From NCBI GenBank assembly GCA_013298265.1, contig JAAFHE010000164.1, forward strand, positions 1-7,540: a stretch of 7,540 bases of DNA. Direction: 5' to 3'. This DNA is from Lysobacterales bacterium. Lineage in GTDB: Bacteria; Pseudomonadota; Gammaproteobacteria; Xanthomonadales; Rhodanobacteraceae. Positions 1 to 7,452 of this stretch are shown one piece after another. The position numbers and the translations under genes are program-made. The notes beneath the pieces are model-generated. The model worked only from the letters and a program-made list of their open reading frames with translations. It was not told the DNA's origin and did not search any database. Position 1 is the stretch's first letter; the number at the start of each line of letters is the position of its first letter.

Positions 1-727
1 GGATACACACCACCTGCTGGGCGCGGTTGAACCGAGTGACCAGCTTGTCCAGTGCGGCGTTGGGCACGTCCGTTGCGATGCCCTGGCGCGCCCCATAGAT
101 GCCGTCCATGTCGCGCAGCGACGGCGTGAAACGCAACACCCGGCGCGGCGTGCTGCGACGCGGCCACGGCTGCAGCAGATCGCTGTCGCGCGTAGCAGAC
201 GCGTCCTCGTCGTCGACGGCCCAATCGTTGCGGATCGGAATGTCCTCGAGCTGGCCCAGCCATATCTCGCCGATATCGACCGGCGTGCCGGCGAAGATCG
301 ACGCGCCGCCAAACACCGGATGCAGGGCGTTGAGTCTCACTCGTACGCCCGTGTAGGCATACCCGTTGGCAGGAATGGACGCGCATGCCACGCACGCGCC
401 GCTGGCCAGGCGCTCGATGTAGACGGGGCCGGTGGGCGTGTCCCACGTCGACGTCGACGCACGGCGAAAACTCACGTCGATCTGCGTGCCCTGGAACATC
501 GTGATGTTGAGGATGTGCAGGTACAGCACCGGCGCGGGCAGCGACCATGTGCCCTCGATCTGCACCCACGCCAGATCCGGCGTCCCGTGCGACGGCCACA
601 GAAAGCGCGAGACTGAGCCGGGCCGGCCATCGACCATCGCGCTCGCGGCCGTCGCGAACGACACGGACGCCCCGTTGGTGGTGATGCCCCAGGCGATGCT
701 CTTGACCCGCGTATGGCTGACTAGCAT
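1..727 (-). CDS. Phage tail protein, discoidin/galactose-binding-like (3' end outside window)
   Basis: An open frame of 242 codons runs from ATG at 727-725 to the window edge with no stop, so the gene is partial at its C-terminus. The start is fixed by a TGATG overlap with the upstream hub gene and a good Shine-Dalgarno (GAGGAG, 9 nt before ATG). Residues about 25-160 read like a galactose-binding/discoidin-type beta-sandwich of phage tail proteins: an early DGRPGSVSRFLWPS stretch (33-46), alternating beta strands, then DIGEIWLGQ (151-159). Residues 175-242 follow the pattern usual after that fold in these proteins: a basic segment (PWPRRSTPRRVLRFTPSL, 187-204) and a final helix-strand ending QQVVCI. 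There is no signal peptide or membrane segment. I infer a minor tail or tail-tip protein acting beside the hub, possibly touching cell-surface glycans. The family call rests on pattern memory; that the gene is real is much surer than its function. Confidence 0.72.
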   Translation of the reverse strand, partial: MLVSHTRVKSIAWGITTNGASVSFATAASAMVDGRPGSVSRFLWPSHGTPDLAWVQIEGTWSLPAPVLYLHILNITMFQGTQIDVSFRRASTSTWDTPTGPVYIERLASGACVACASIPANGYAYTGVRVRLNALHPVFGGASIFAGTPVDIGEIWLGQLEDIPIRNDWAVDDEDASATRDSDLLQPWPRRSTPRRVLRFTPSLRDMDGIYGARQGIATDVPNAALDKLVTRFNRAQQVVCI

Positions 728-3700
728 CAGCGGTTACTCCTCAGTCCCCATAGCGTCATGTCGACCATCTGCGCCGTCGCGACGTGCCTGGCCCGGCTCA
801 CCAGCAGCTTTAGACCGGTTTCGAGGCCCGGCCGCGGCCATGTCACCCGTACTACGACGCCAGGCCGCACCAGCGGCGGCGTGCCGTCGTAGTACGCCAC
901 CACGCGCCAGAACCCGCGCGGCTTTGAGTACATGCTCACAACGCGATCCAGCTCGGTCTGCGCGTGGATTTGGAGGTCGCTGAGGAAATCGATCGGGTCG
1001 CGGTTGCGCGCTGCCGCGTACAGATCCGCCAGCGGCTTGGCGCTGGACACAATGAACTGGCTCACGCGCTTGAAGCGCGTCCGGCTCGCCGCGTCGATAC
1101 CCGTGATCGGGTCGAAGTCAGTCACGAAATCAGAGTCGGTGTGCAGCGTCCAATTGCGCCGTGCGCCGGCGCGGCACGTCAGCCCCGGCGCCTCGTCGAG
1201 TGTGACCTCGGGTCGCTCCGGCGCGTTGAGCTGGTTGATCTCCCAGACGATGGCGCCGTCGGGCTCAGCCTCGGGCGCGATCAGCCGAGCGATGCGGATG
1301 CGATCGAGATTGTCGGTCGTGAGTGCGGCCGTGTATGTGTCGAGCGGCGCGCTCAATAGACCGCGGCCGGTGATCGTCTCGCGCACGTGCACGCCGAACA
1401 CGTAGCCCGTCGCGGTGTCGATCGCCGCGGCATCGGAAGCGACCCACGAACCCGCGCTCAATCCCGCGCGATCCTCGATCACATGCCGGCAGTACTCAGC
1501 CAGCGAAATGCCACTGAGCGGTGCGGTCGTCGACGACTCGGCCAACTGGTCAGTGACGTCAAAACACCGCACCAGCGACACCTTCGCGGTGCCGACCGCC
1601 GCGTCGGCCGTAAACCCCTCCAGCACGAGCCACGAATCCGCGCCGACCACCACCGTGGCCTCCAGCGTCGACGCGCTCAACGTCGTCAGCGTCGTCATCG
1701 CGCTCGTGGCCGTGTTGCGGGCCACGATGTTGACGCGTGCATTGCTGGTGGAACCGTCCAGACGCAGCGCCACGCGGTAGCTGCGTCCGGCGAGCATCGC
1801 CGAGCCCGCAACCTGGTAGGAGTCCTGCGCGACCTTAGCCGCGCCGGCCGCGATGGTCATCACCATCACGCCCAAGCCGGCCGGATAGTCCGAGGACGTC
1901 ACCGTACCGTAGGCGACCGAGCACCCTGCGCTGATCGTCAGCGGCGTCCAATTTGTCAGTGCCGCGATGAAATGGCCGAACCCGCTCAGGCGATCCGGCG
2001 TGTCGGCCGACTTGAGCAGGCACACCACGTCATCAATCTCCACGAACCACGGGCCGGTGCTGCCGCCGTTGTTGGCGGGATCAATGTTGCCGTAGCCATA
2101 CCACGCCAGTGTCCCGTCGCAGCTTGCGCGAAAATCAATCGTGTACTCACCGGCGATCAGGTGTGTCGTCGTCCCGCCGGCATCGCCCGATTCGCCTGCG
2201 CCCCTGATGCGCCAGCCGGCCGCGCACTGGCCGAAACCCACCGTCGTGGGCCAGTACGAGGAACTGATGCGGTACGTCATCCGGTAGTAGCAGCCCTTGC
2301 GGATCGGCACCCATAGGCGTTGTGACGGCACATTGCGGAACCGCACATCCCACGACACCAGGATGCTCGCCGGGATGATCCCCGTGGTTTGCACCGACAA
2401 GCGGCCGCCGCCGGTCGCGACGTGCGACGCCGTCGCGTGGAACATGCCCGCCGCGATGGTGAACCACTGGTCTGGCATGCCCGAGACGTTGGTGGCCATC
2501 GTGCCAAAACCCGCCACGGCATCGATGTTCGGGGCGCCGACGATGGTCGCCGCACCCGACGACGACACATCGGCCGAAACCTTGCCCTGCGCCTCCGTCT
2601 GCAGCTCCACGCCGCGCCGGTCCGACGTCACGCTCCAATCCGGCGGCGCTGCCAGCGGATCAAGCTTGTCGCCCTTGTCGCGGATGGCGACGATCTGCGT
2701 CAGCGGGCCATCGTGCATGCCGTACGTACGGCGCGGCGCGTCGATCAGAATTGGTTCGATGTTGCGGCATGCGCCGAGCGATATCGGCATCAGCCGATTG
2801 GCCGAACCGTCGATGACATACGGCAGGTAGTAGCGGCGACGCAGCCCCACATCGAGCTGCTCGAGCGGATCGCGCAGCCGGATGCGCATGGCGTCCGGCC
2901 CTGACTCGTTGGCCTGCACGAAGATCGCGCCGCCGATCGACACTGGCGCTGCGGTCGGATCATCCCGATCGACGATCTTGAGCAGCACGCGCGCACCGCG
3001 CGGCTGTTTGAGCGCCAGTGCCTCGTACGTGCCATCGTCCTGAATCTCCAGCTCGCCAAAGCTGAAGCTTGACCCGCTTTGCCCCCAGGGCCAGAACGTC
3101 ACGCCTTTTTCGATGCCGAACTGATCGGGGTTACGAACGTGCCCGGCGTAGGGAATGTTCGGCTCTGCGGCGTCGTGCGGCGTGATCCAGTCCTCCGACG
3201 CTACGCGCATCGTGCTGAAGGGCTGCGAGGTTGTATACACGCCCTGACGAAACCCGGCCGGCGACGCGGTTTCGAACAGCCGGAAGCCGTAATTGACGAA
3301 CATGAAATGCCCGTACGCGACCGCACCGCAGACCGTGTGCGCGGGATACCAGGTCTGACCGGCCGCCAGCGTGAACGTGTGCACGGCCAGCCGGTTGACG
3401 TAGACCGTCAGCGTGCGCGTCGGCGCGGCGAGATTGAGCGCCACGCCGATGACGGTGCGCAGCGGCGCGGTGGCCACGGTGGCCACGACCGCGCCGCCCT
3501 GCCAGCACGTACCGTCGCCCGGGCGATAGCCCACCGTCGACGCGCTCACGCCCGGCGCGGTCGTGTTCGCGGTGCCGGCGAGCACCAGGCCGACGACGGC
3601 GGTGTCCGCGACCAGCGCCTGGTCGCCGTATACAACGCACTCCCAGAAATGCTGACCTGTGGCCACGCCCTGGTTCGCACGCGCGTGGCGCGCGACCGTC

Positions 3701-3798
3701 GTGCCGGTGGTGTCGTACGTAAGCAGCATTCCGCCGTCGCGCAGTTCGAGCTGCGGGCCGAGCGTCACCGGGTCGAGTGCAGCAAAGTTCTGGGTCAT
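727..3798 (-). CDS. Tail-tip hub-like protein with N-terminal SPRY domain and inserted carbohydrate-binding-like modules
   Basis: A 1023-residue protein. Residues about 18-185 look like a SPRY domain: HFWECVV (50-56), VGYRPGDG (89-96), IGVALNL (117-123), LTVYVN (130-135), WYPAHTV (150-156) and FVNYGFRLFE (167-176) match the order of SPRY core strands. Residues 215-425 resemble the N-terminal half of siphophage hub proteins, including PISLGACRNIEPILID (338-353) and YGMHDGPLTQI (359-369). Two beta-sandwich modules follow at about 428-597 and 605-750. Residues 765-1023 resemble the hub C-terminal half (ISLAEYCRHVIEDRAGL at 764-780, then ARNRDPIDF at 930-938). The likely role is a structural tail-tip component linking tube and fibres. 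The start is ATG in an ATGA overlap with the Ig-like gene; no clear Shine-Dalgarno precedes it, so translation is probably coupled. The stop TGA overlaps the next ATG. Hub assignment is by recognised pattern, not alignment; a side-fibre or adhesin role is the alternative. Confidence 0.8.
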   Translation of the reverse strand: MTQNFAALDPVTLGPQLELRDGGMLLTYDTTGTTVARHARANQGVATGQHFWECVVYGDQALVADTAVVGLVLAGTANTTAPGVSASTVGYRPGDGTCWQGGAVVATVATAPLRTVIGVALNLAAPTRTLTVYVNRLAVHTFTLAAGQTWYPAHTVCGAVAYGHFMFVNYGFRLFETASPAGFRQGVYTTSQPFSTMRVASEDWITPHDAAEPNIPYAGHVRNPDQFGIEKGVTFWPWGQSGSSFSFGELEIQDDGTYEALALKQPRGARVLLKIVDRDDPTAAPVSIGGAIFVQANESGPDAMRIRLRDPLEQLDVGLRRRYYLPYVIDGSANRLMPISLGACRNIEPILIDAPRRTYGMHDGPLTQIVAIRDKGDKLDPLAAPPDWSVTSDRRGVELQTEAQGKVSADVSSSGAATIVGAPNIDAVAGFGTMATNVSGMPDQWFTIAAGMFHATASHVATGGGRLSVQTTGIIPASILVSWDVRFRNVPSQRLWVPIRKGCYYRMTYRISSSYWPTTVGFGQCAAGWRIRGAGESGDAGGTTTHLIAGEYTIDFRASCDGTLAWYGYGNIDPANNGGSTGPWFVEIDDVVCLLKSADTPDRLSGFGHFIAALTNWTPLTISAGCSVAYGTVTSSDYPAGLGVMVMTIAAGAAKVAQDSYQVAGSAMLAGRSYRVALRLDGSTSNARVNIVARNTATSAMTTLTTLSASTLEATVVVGADSWLVLEGFTADAAVGTAKVSLVRCFDVTDQLAESSTTAPLSGISLAEYCRHVIEDRAGLSAGSWVASDAAAIDTATGYVFGVHVRETITGRGLLSAPLDTYTAALTTDNLDRIRIARLIAPEAEPDGAIVWEINQLNAPERPEVTLDEAPGLTCRAGARRNWTLHTDSDFVTDFDPITGIDAASRTRFKRVSQFIVSSAKPLADLYAAARNRDPIDFLSDLQIHAQTELDRVVSMYSKPRGFWRVVAYYDGTPPLVRPGVVVRVTWPRPGLETGLKLLVSRARHVATAQMVDMTLWGLRSNR
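737..742 (-). promoter_or_regulatory. Shine-Dalgarno site for the discoidin-like tail gene
   Basis: On the minus strand the sequence reads GAGGAG followed by TAACCGCTG and then ATG (727-725). The 9-nt spacing is near ideal. The site lies inside the last codons of the hub gene, so it would allow independent initiation as well as coupling through the TGATG overlap. Confidence 0.75.
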
Positions 3799-4109
3799 GG
3801 CGGGAGCGGCGCGGCCTTCGTGATGCGGACTTTCGCGCCGACCGAGCGAAACGCCGTGTCGGTCGCGAGGATCGAAAACTCAAACGTGCCGGCACCGGTG
3901 ACGTTGCCTGCGGTAGCCAGTGTGCCGGCGCTGCTCAGCGTCCAGCCGGCCGGCAACGTGGTACCACCATCGAGCGCCCACGTGACGGCGCCGGTGCCGC
4001 CCAGGCTCGCAAACGCGTAGGAATACGGCGAGCCGGTCCACGCCGTCGGCGGCGTGCCGACGATGGAAAACTCCGGCGCGATCTCGATGAGCAGAACGGG
4101 ATAGGCCAT
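3795..4109 (-). CDS. Stand-alone Ig-like (He_PIG-type) phage tail module
   Basis: A 104-residue protein. The frame is open further upstream (to 4334), but ATG 4109 is preferred: it begins 2 nt after the TAG of the lectin-like gene, and any longer form would overlap that gene deeply and adds an arginine-rich, shadow-like N-terminus. Residues 14-95 form one putative Ig fold: FSIVGTPP (14-21), SPYSYAFASLGG (27-38), LPAGWTLSSAGTLA (52-65), then a GAGTFEFSILATDTA stretch (72-86). This matches the bacterial He_PIG pattern of a short linker, a 'P-G-W-T-L-S-G-T-L' core and a 'T-F-F-I-A-T-D' closing strand. There is no signal peptide, and the product ends in a Pro-rich tail (PLPP). The Shine-Dalgarno is weak, so reinitiation after the upstream TAG is likely. 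Such modules usually decorate other tail proteins; here the module is a separate gene. It may assemble with the hub encoded immediately after it, which is inference. Confidence 0.72.
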   Translation of the reverse strand: MAYPVLLIEIAPEFSIVGTPPTAWTGSPYSYAFASLGGTGAVTWALDGGTTLPAGWTLSSAGTLATAGNVTGAGTFEFSILATDTAFRSVGAKVRITKAAPLPP

Positions 4110-4111
4110 TG

Positions 4112-5143
4112 CTATCGACTCGGCGAGAAATCGGCGTCGAGCCCGAGGCTGTCGACGGCGAGTTGATGGAATTGCGCCGGAGTGCCGGCCAGCCTCACCA
4201 CATGAAAACCAAACCGTGTGGTTCGAATCAGCGACGTCGGTATGTTGGTGGCCAGCTGACCGATCGACGATCCATTGACGAAGAAGTCGGCGATCGTGCC
4301 GGCGGCGTTGACGGCTACCTCGATGAGGTGCCATGCGCCCGCCGTCACCGGTACCGCCGACGCGACCTCGGAGCGCGTGCTGTTGTTCGCGGTGCAGTAC
4401 CGCCAGTTCGCGCTCACCGAGCTGTCGTACTCGATGTAAGCGCCGTCGACCGGCTTGGCATTGTCCGTGTCGATAAAACCCAGGCGGTATGCAACTGGAT
4501 CACCCACCGGGGCTAGCTGCAGCAGTTGCGCACGTACCACGATGCGCGGCGCATATTGCGAGAAACGTATCGGCATGGTGCTTTGCACGCTGACCCAACT
4601 GCCTGCCGTCGCGTTGTCGGTCAACGCGCTGTACACACCGAGCGCGCCCACCAACGCGGCCTGGGACGTAGAACCACCGGCGCCCGATGCGTACGTCAGC
4701 TCGGGCACCGCGGCGGTACCGGTAACGAAATCGGTGAACCAGTGGCAGCCCGTACGCACCAGCCCCGCGGCGTACACCGTGCCCGTGTGCGACAGGATCC
4801 GCCACCGCAGCGCCGTGTAGTCATACGCGATCGTGGCCACGCCATCGGGCGGCAACACGACGCCGGACCCGACGATTTTGTTCACGTCCAGCGACGCGCT
4901 GCCTTGCGACGTCAACGCGATCGGATACGTGCCCGCGTTAATGATCACGCGGCACAGCGTACGGCGCCCCGGCACCGCGAAAAAGCCCGTGATCACCACT
5001 GCCGATTTGCTGACCAGCCGGACCTCCAGACTGTCGTCCCAACCGACACAGGTGAAGTCGTCCACGTTGGCGCTGATCGCACTCGTGATCACGTACGGAC
5101 CGAACGCACCATTGCCATACCGCGTCGCGTCGACCGTGCTCAT
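4112..5143 (-). CDS. Phage tail protein with C-terminal concanavalin-A-like (lectin/glucanase fold) domain
   Basis: A 343-residue protein. Residues about 20-117 form a beta-rich N-terminal domain of a kind seen in phage head and tail decoration proteins, with IINAGTYPIAL (67-77), VVLPPDGVATIAYD (95-108) and a closing RWRI (113-116). After a Gly/Ser/Ala-rich linker (152-165), residues about 135-340 look like a ConA-like jelly roll: IRFSQYAPRIVVRAQLLQL (192-210), YRLGFIDTDNA (219-229), ANWRYCTANN (245-254), AGAWHLIEVAVNAAGTIADF (268-287), and TNIPTSL (299-305). That ordered set recurs at the C-termini of phage tail proteins. ATG 5143 is chosen because GGAGG lies 7 nt upstream and the start overlaps the tape measure stop as ATGA. 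The gene stops at a TAG which must be a genuine terminator, because the next gene begins 2 nt on in another frame. The probable role is a tail-tip accessory or receptor-contacting protein. No catalytic residues can be assigned, so glycan binding is only an inference from the fold. Confidence 0.77.
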   Translation of the reverse strand: MSTVDATRYGNGAFGPYVITSAISANVDDFTCVGWDDSLEVRLVSKSAVVITGFFAVPGRRTLCRVIINAGTYPIALTSQGSASLDVNKIVGSGVVLPPDGVATIAYDYTALRWRILSHTGTVYAAGLVRTGCHWFTDFVTGTAAVPELTYASGAGGSTSQAALVGALGVYSALTDNATAGSWVSVQSTMPIRFSQYAPRIVVRAQLLQLAPVGDPVAYRLGFIDTDNAKPVDGAYIEYDSSVSANWRYCTANNSTRSEVASAVPVTAGAWHLIEVAVNAAGTIADFFVNGSSIGQLATNIPTSLIRTTRFGFHVVRLAGTPAQFHQLAVDSLGLDADFSPSR

Positions 5144-7395
5144 CGCAACACCTCCGCCGCGCGCACACCGCGCCCCACATTCACGGATTCGGCCAGCGCC
5201 CGCGTCTCGCGCACGCCATCGCGCGTAGCGATCTCCACGCGCTTGATCGCATCCTCGGTCGCTTCGCCCGACGAGCCCGTCACCTGGGCCAACCGTTGCA
5301 GCGCCTGGTCGACGCGCTCGGCCATCTGCTGTATCGACAACACCACCGCATCGCTGTGCTGGCGCGCCGTCGACGCGGTGAGCATCTGGGTGTCCGACGG
5401 CTCAGCAGCGAATGCGGATTTAGGGTCAGTCGCGCGCACCGTACCGTCGCGGAATCGCGACGGAGGATCGCCGTAGAGCCCATACGTCGTTGTCCGCCCG
5501 GGCGGCGGTGCAGCACCGTCGGGAAATTTCCCGGAGCCGCTGATCGCGGCCACGATGCGGTCGACTTGGCGCGATATCACCGTCGACAGATCGTCCAGCC
5601 CATAGCTTTCTGCCTGCAGGCTCTCGAGATAGTCGGTGAGCGCGTCACCGGTGAGGCCCAGCTCCGAACCCAACTGTGTCAGGGTGAAGCCCAGCCCATC
5701 AGCCACGTCCGCGAACGTGCGACCGCCGAAACCCGCCAGATCGCTCACGTTCTGCGCCAACTGCGTCGCGAGCGCCAGCCGCTGGGCCGGCGTCAACGTG
5801 TTGTCGATCGTGCTCGGGCCGACGCCGGCGTTGGTTTCGGTATCGGCGTCTTTGCCCGGCCGCACCAGGCCCGTGATCAGGTTGAACAGGCGCGTCCAGT
5901 CATCGCCGCTGGCCGTCAGTGTGCGACCGATCTCCAGCGCGCGGCGCGCGGTGCCTTCGTCGCCCGTGCGCCGCAGTTGCCGCAACGCCTCGTCGAGCTG
6001 CTGCTGCATGTTGAGCGGCGAGAGCTGGTCATCCAGCAGCATGGAGTCGCGGAAACGGTTGGCCGCGTCCTGAATCGCGCTGATGCCGCTGGCCACCTCG
6101 TTGAGCGCATAGCCCACCGTCGACGCGGCCGTCGCCAGGCTGTTGTCGCCGAATAGCTGCGCCGCAATATCCGCCGAGGCCAGTTCGAGCTGCCGCGCCG
6201 CTTGCGCCGCCTGCGCGGCGGCGAGCTGGTGCGCACGGGTCAGATCCTGCGAGCGCGCCGCCGACAGGCCGGCCGCACGCGCCAGCTCGTTGAGGCGGGT
6301 CGTGTTGGCGGTGAGGTTTGCACCGATCTGCGCCAGCGCCTGCTGGAAATTGCTCATGCCGCCGCCGTTGAGGGCGATGAGCTGCTGGTCGATGCTGACG
6401 GCGAGATCCGCGTACGAGGTTTGCGCTGCCAACACCGCGCGCTCGCGCTCGGCATTCGCACGCGCAATAGTTTGGGTCGTTTGCTCCGTCTCCGCGCGGA
6501 TAGAGGCGACGAGACCCGTCACCGTTGCCAGCACATCGCCCAAGCGCAGCCACTCAACCACCTGCGCGGCCGTGAGCTTCGGCAGGCGCCGCTCGAACTC
6601 GGCGCGAAACTCCTCAATCGTCGTGTCGGGGTCCAAGCCCAGCGCGGTAAGGCCCGACGTCAATTGCGGCTTGAGCTGGTCGACCTGGTGCTGGTTGAGC
6701 TCAGACTCTGAGTAGAACGCCGTGAAAAACCGTTTCCACAAATCCGCCGCGGCCTGCTCACCGCCCGCTGCGGTCGTGATCGCGTTGCCGAACCGCACCA
6801 GCTCCGCGCCGAACAAATTCAGTGACTGGCCGGCCAGGCCGAACGCGTCGCGCACGTTGGCCGTCGAGGCGATCAGCCGCGCATACGCGACGGTCAGGTC
6901 TTCACCCGCGCGGCGTAGCTCCTCGACGATCGCCGTCGTCTGCGTCAGCGTCGCGCCGGCACCGAGTAACCCCTTGCCATGTGCGATATCCGCTTGCGCG
7001 GCGACCAGGAAGCCCGCAGCGGCCGCGAGCTGCTCGGCGCTGTAGCGGTACGCCTCGGCAATGCGGCTGGCTTCGCCGGCCGTCGCCGACGACACCACCG
7101 CAATCTGTGCTTCGGCGGCCAGACGCGTGACGGCGAGCTGAGACGTCGCCTCTTCGAACGTGCGGCCCAGCACCTCCACAAGATATTTTGTGGCTTTGAC
7201 CCGGCCTTTCTTGTCGTACTCCACCACCGTGTTCAGCGCCGCATCGATCATCGGCGGCGTCTCGATCGCGATGCGATTGGCGCTGTCGATCATCACCTGC
7301 TGGATCGAGGTGAACAGCTCCTCGGCCGCGCGCAGCATTTCCGGCGTGGCTTCGACGTCGCGCGTGCGGCGGTTGCGCTCGCCGAAGCGGCGCAT
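5140..7395 (-). CDS. Tape measure protein, C-terminal portion (possibly interrupted upstream by an amber codon)
   Basis: 751 codons from ATG 7395 to TGA 5142-5140. The protein is almost wholly alpha-helical, Ala/Gln/Leu-rich, with long coiled-coil-like stretches (about 85-180, 300-410, 680-735). Two family signatures of long siphophage tape measures are visible: the segment around WKRFFTAFYSESELNQ (220-235) continuing to LGLDPDTTIEEFR (252-264), and FRDSMLLDDQLSPLNMQQQL (448-467). In relatives these lie in the C-terminal half of proteins well over 1000 residues. Tape measures set tail length and fill the tail tube before ejection. The 7395 start is doubtful: the best match upstream is GGCGGA 12 nt away, residue 1 falls inside a helix-like region, and the frame stays coding-like back to a TAG at 7452-7450 and beyond it. 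Either this is the downstream part of a broken tape measure, or a second gene that begins with poor signals. The annotated start is the first ATG after the TAG. No membrane segment is seen in this part. Confidence 0.9.
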   Translation of the reverse strand: MRRFGERNRRTRDVEATPEMLRAAEELFTSIQQVMIDSANRIAIETPPMIDAALNTVVEYDKKGRVKATKYLVEVLGRTFEEATSQLAVTRLAAEAQIAVVSSATAGEASRIAEAYRYSAEQLAAAAGFLVAAQADIAHGKGLLGAGATLTQTTAIVEELRRAGEDLTVAYARLIASTANVRDAFGLAGQSLNLFGAELVRFGNAITTAAGGEQAAADLWKRFFTAFYSESELNQHQVDQLKPQLTSGLTALGLDPDTTIEEFRAEFERRLPKLTAAQVVEWLRLGDVLATVTGLVASIRAETEQTTQTIARANAERERAVLAAQTSYADLAVSIDQQLIALNGGGMSNFQQALAQIGANLTANTTRLNELARAAGLSAARSQDLTRAHQLAAAQAAQAARQLELASADIAAQLFGDNSLATAASTVGYALNEVASGISAIQDAANRFRDSMLLDDQLSPLNMQQQLDEALRQLRRTGDEGTARRALEIGRTLTASGDDWTRLFNLITGLVRPGKDADTETNAGVGPSTIDNTLTPAQRLALATQLAQNVSDLAGFGGRTFADVADGLGFTLTQLGSELGLTGDALTDYLESLQAESYGLDDLSTVISRQVDRIVAAISGSGKFPDGAAPPPGRTTTYGLYGDPPSRFRDGTVRATDPKSAFAAEPSDTQMLTASTARQHSDAVVLSIQQMAERVDQALQRLAQVTGSSGEATEDAIKRVEIATRDGVRETRALAESVNVGRGVRAAEVLR
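5149..5155 (-). promoter_or_regulatory. Strong Shine-Dalgarno site for the lectin-like tail gene
   Basis: The minus strand reads GGAGGTG, with GGAGG placed 7 nt before ATG 5143-5141. It is the strongest ribosome binding site in the window. It sits in the last codons of the tape measure gene and supports the 5143 start. It suggests higher output of this protein than of the tape measure, which is needed in few copies per tail. Confidence 0.82.
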
Positions 7396-7452
7396 CGCTT
7401 CGAGCGATCCGCCGCGGTTGAACTGCAGGATGTTCCGGCGATATTTCCACTA
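7396..7452 (-). other. In-frame amber codon plus 18 coding-like codons joining two parts of one reading frame
   Basis: TAG occupies 7452-7450 on the minus strand. It lies in the same frame as the 29 codons before it and the tape measure codons after it. The 18 codons between TAG and ATG 7395 read WKYRRNILQFNRGGSLEA, with 14 of 18 third positions G or C, which looks like protein-coding sequence rather than a leader. A GTG overlapping the TAG (TAGTG) opens a different frame whose product is arginine-rich and shadow-like, so it is not a credible restart. Confidence 0.7.

Noticed and set aside
3795..3815. Programmed -1 frameshift fusing the Ig-like gene to the hub
   Set aside because: The hub frame is -1 relative to the Ig-like frame at the ATGA, but no canonical X-XXY-YYZ slippery heptamer precedes the stop. 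Ordinary translational coupling explains the arrangement.
3079..4020. Long plus-strand open frames, for example 3079-4020, 1387-2316, 4526-5476 and 5296-6156
   Set aside because: They lie antisense to well-supported tail genes, their products are rich in Arg/Ala/His without domain patterns, and high GC leaves few stops in opposing frames. They are shadows.
4110..4334. Longer 179-residue version of the Ig-like gene starting at 4334
   Set aside because: The extra N-terminal residues are encoded wholly within the 3' end of the lectin-like gene in another frame and are arginine-rich. ATG 4109, two bases after the upstream stop, is the natural start.
4112..5143. Diversity-generating retroelement target in the lectin-like gene
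   Set aside because: No reverse transcriptase, template repeat or adenine-biased variable repeat pair is visible in the window, and the C-terminal fold resembles a ConA-like jelly roll rather than a C-type lectin.
6902..7450. Minus-strand frame starting at GTG 7450 (TAGTG overlap) as the true gene after the amber codon
   Set aside because: Its product is Arg/His-rich and low in recognisable structure, while the overlapping tape measure frame has clear family motifs and coding-like third positions.
7450..7452. TAG reassigned to an amino acid genome-wide
   Set aside because: The lectin-like gene ends at a TAG (4114-4112) directly before the start of the next gene in another frame, so TAG works as a normal stop here. 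The other stops are TGA.
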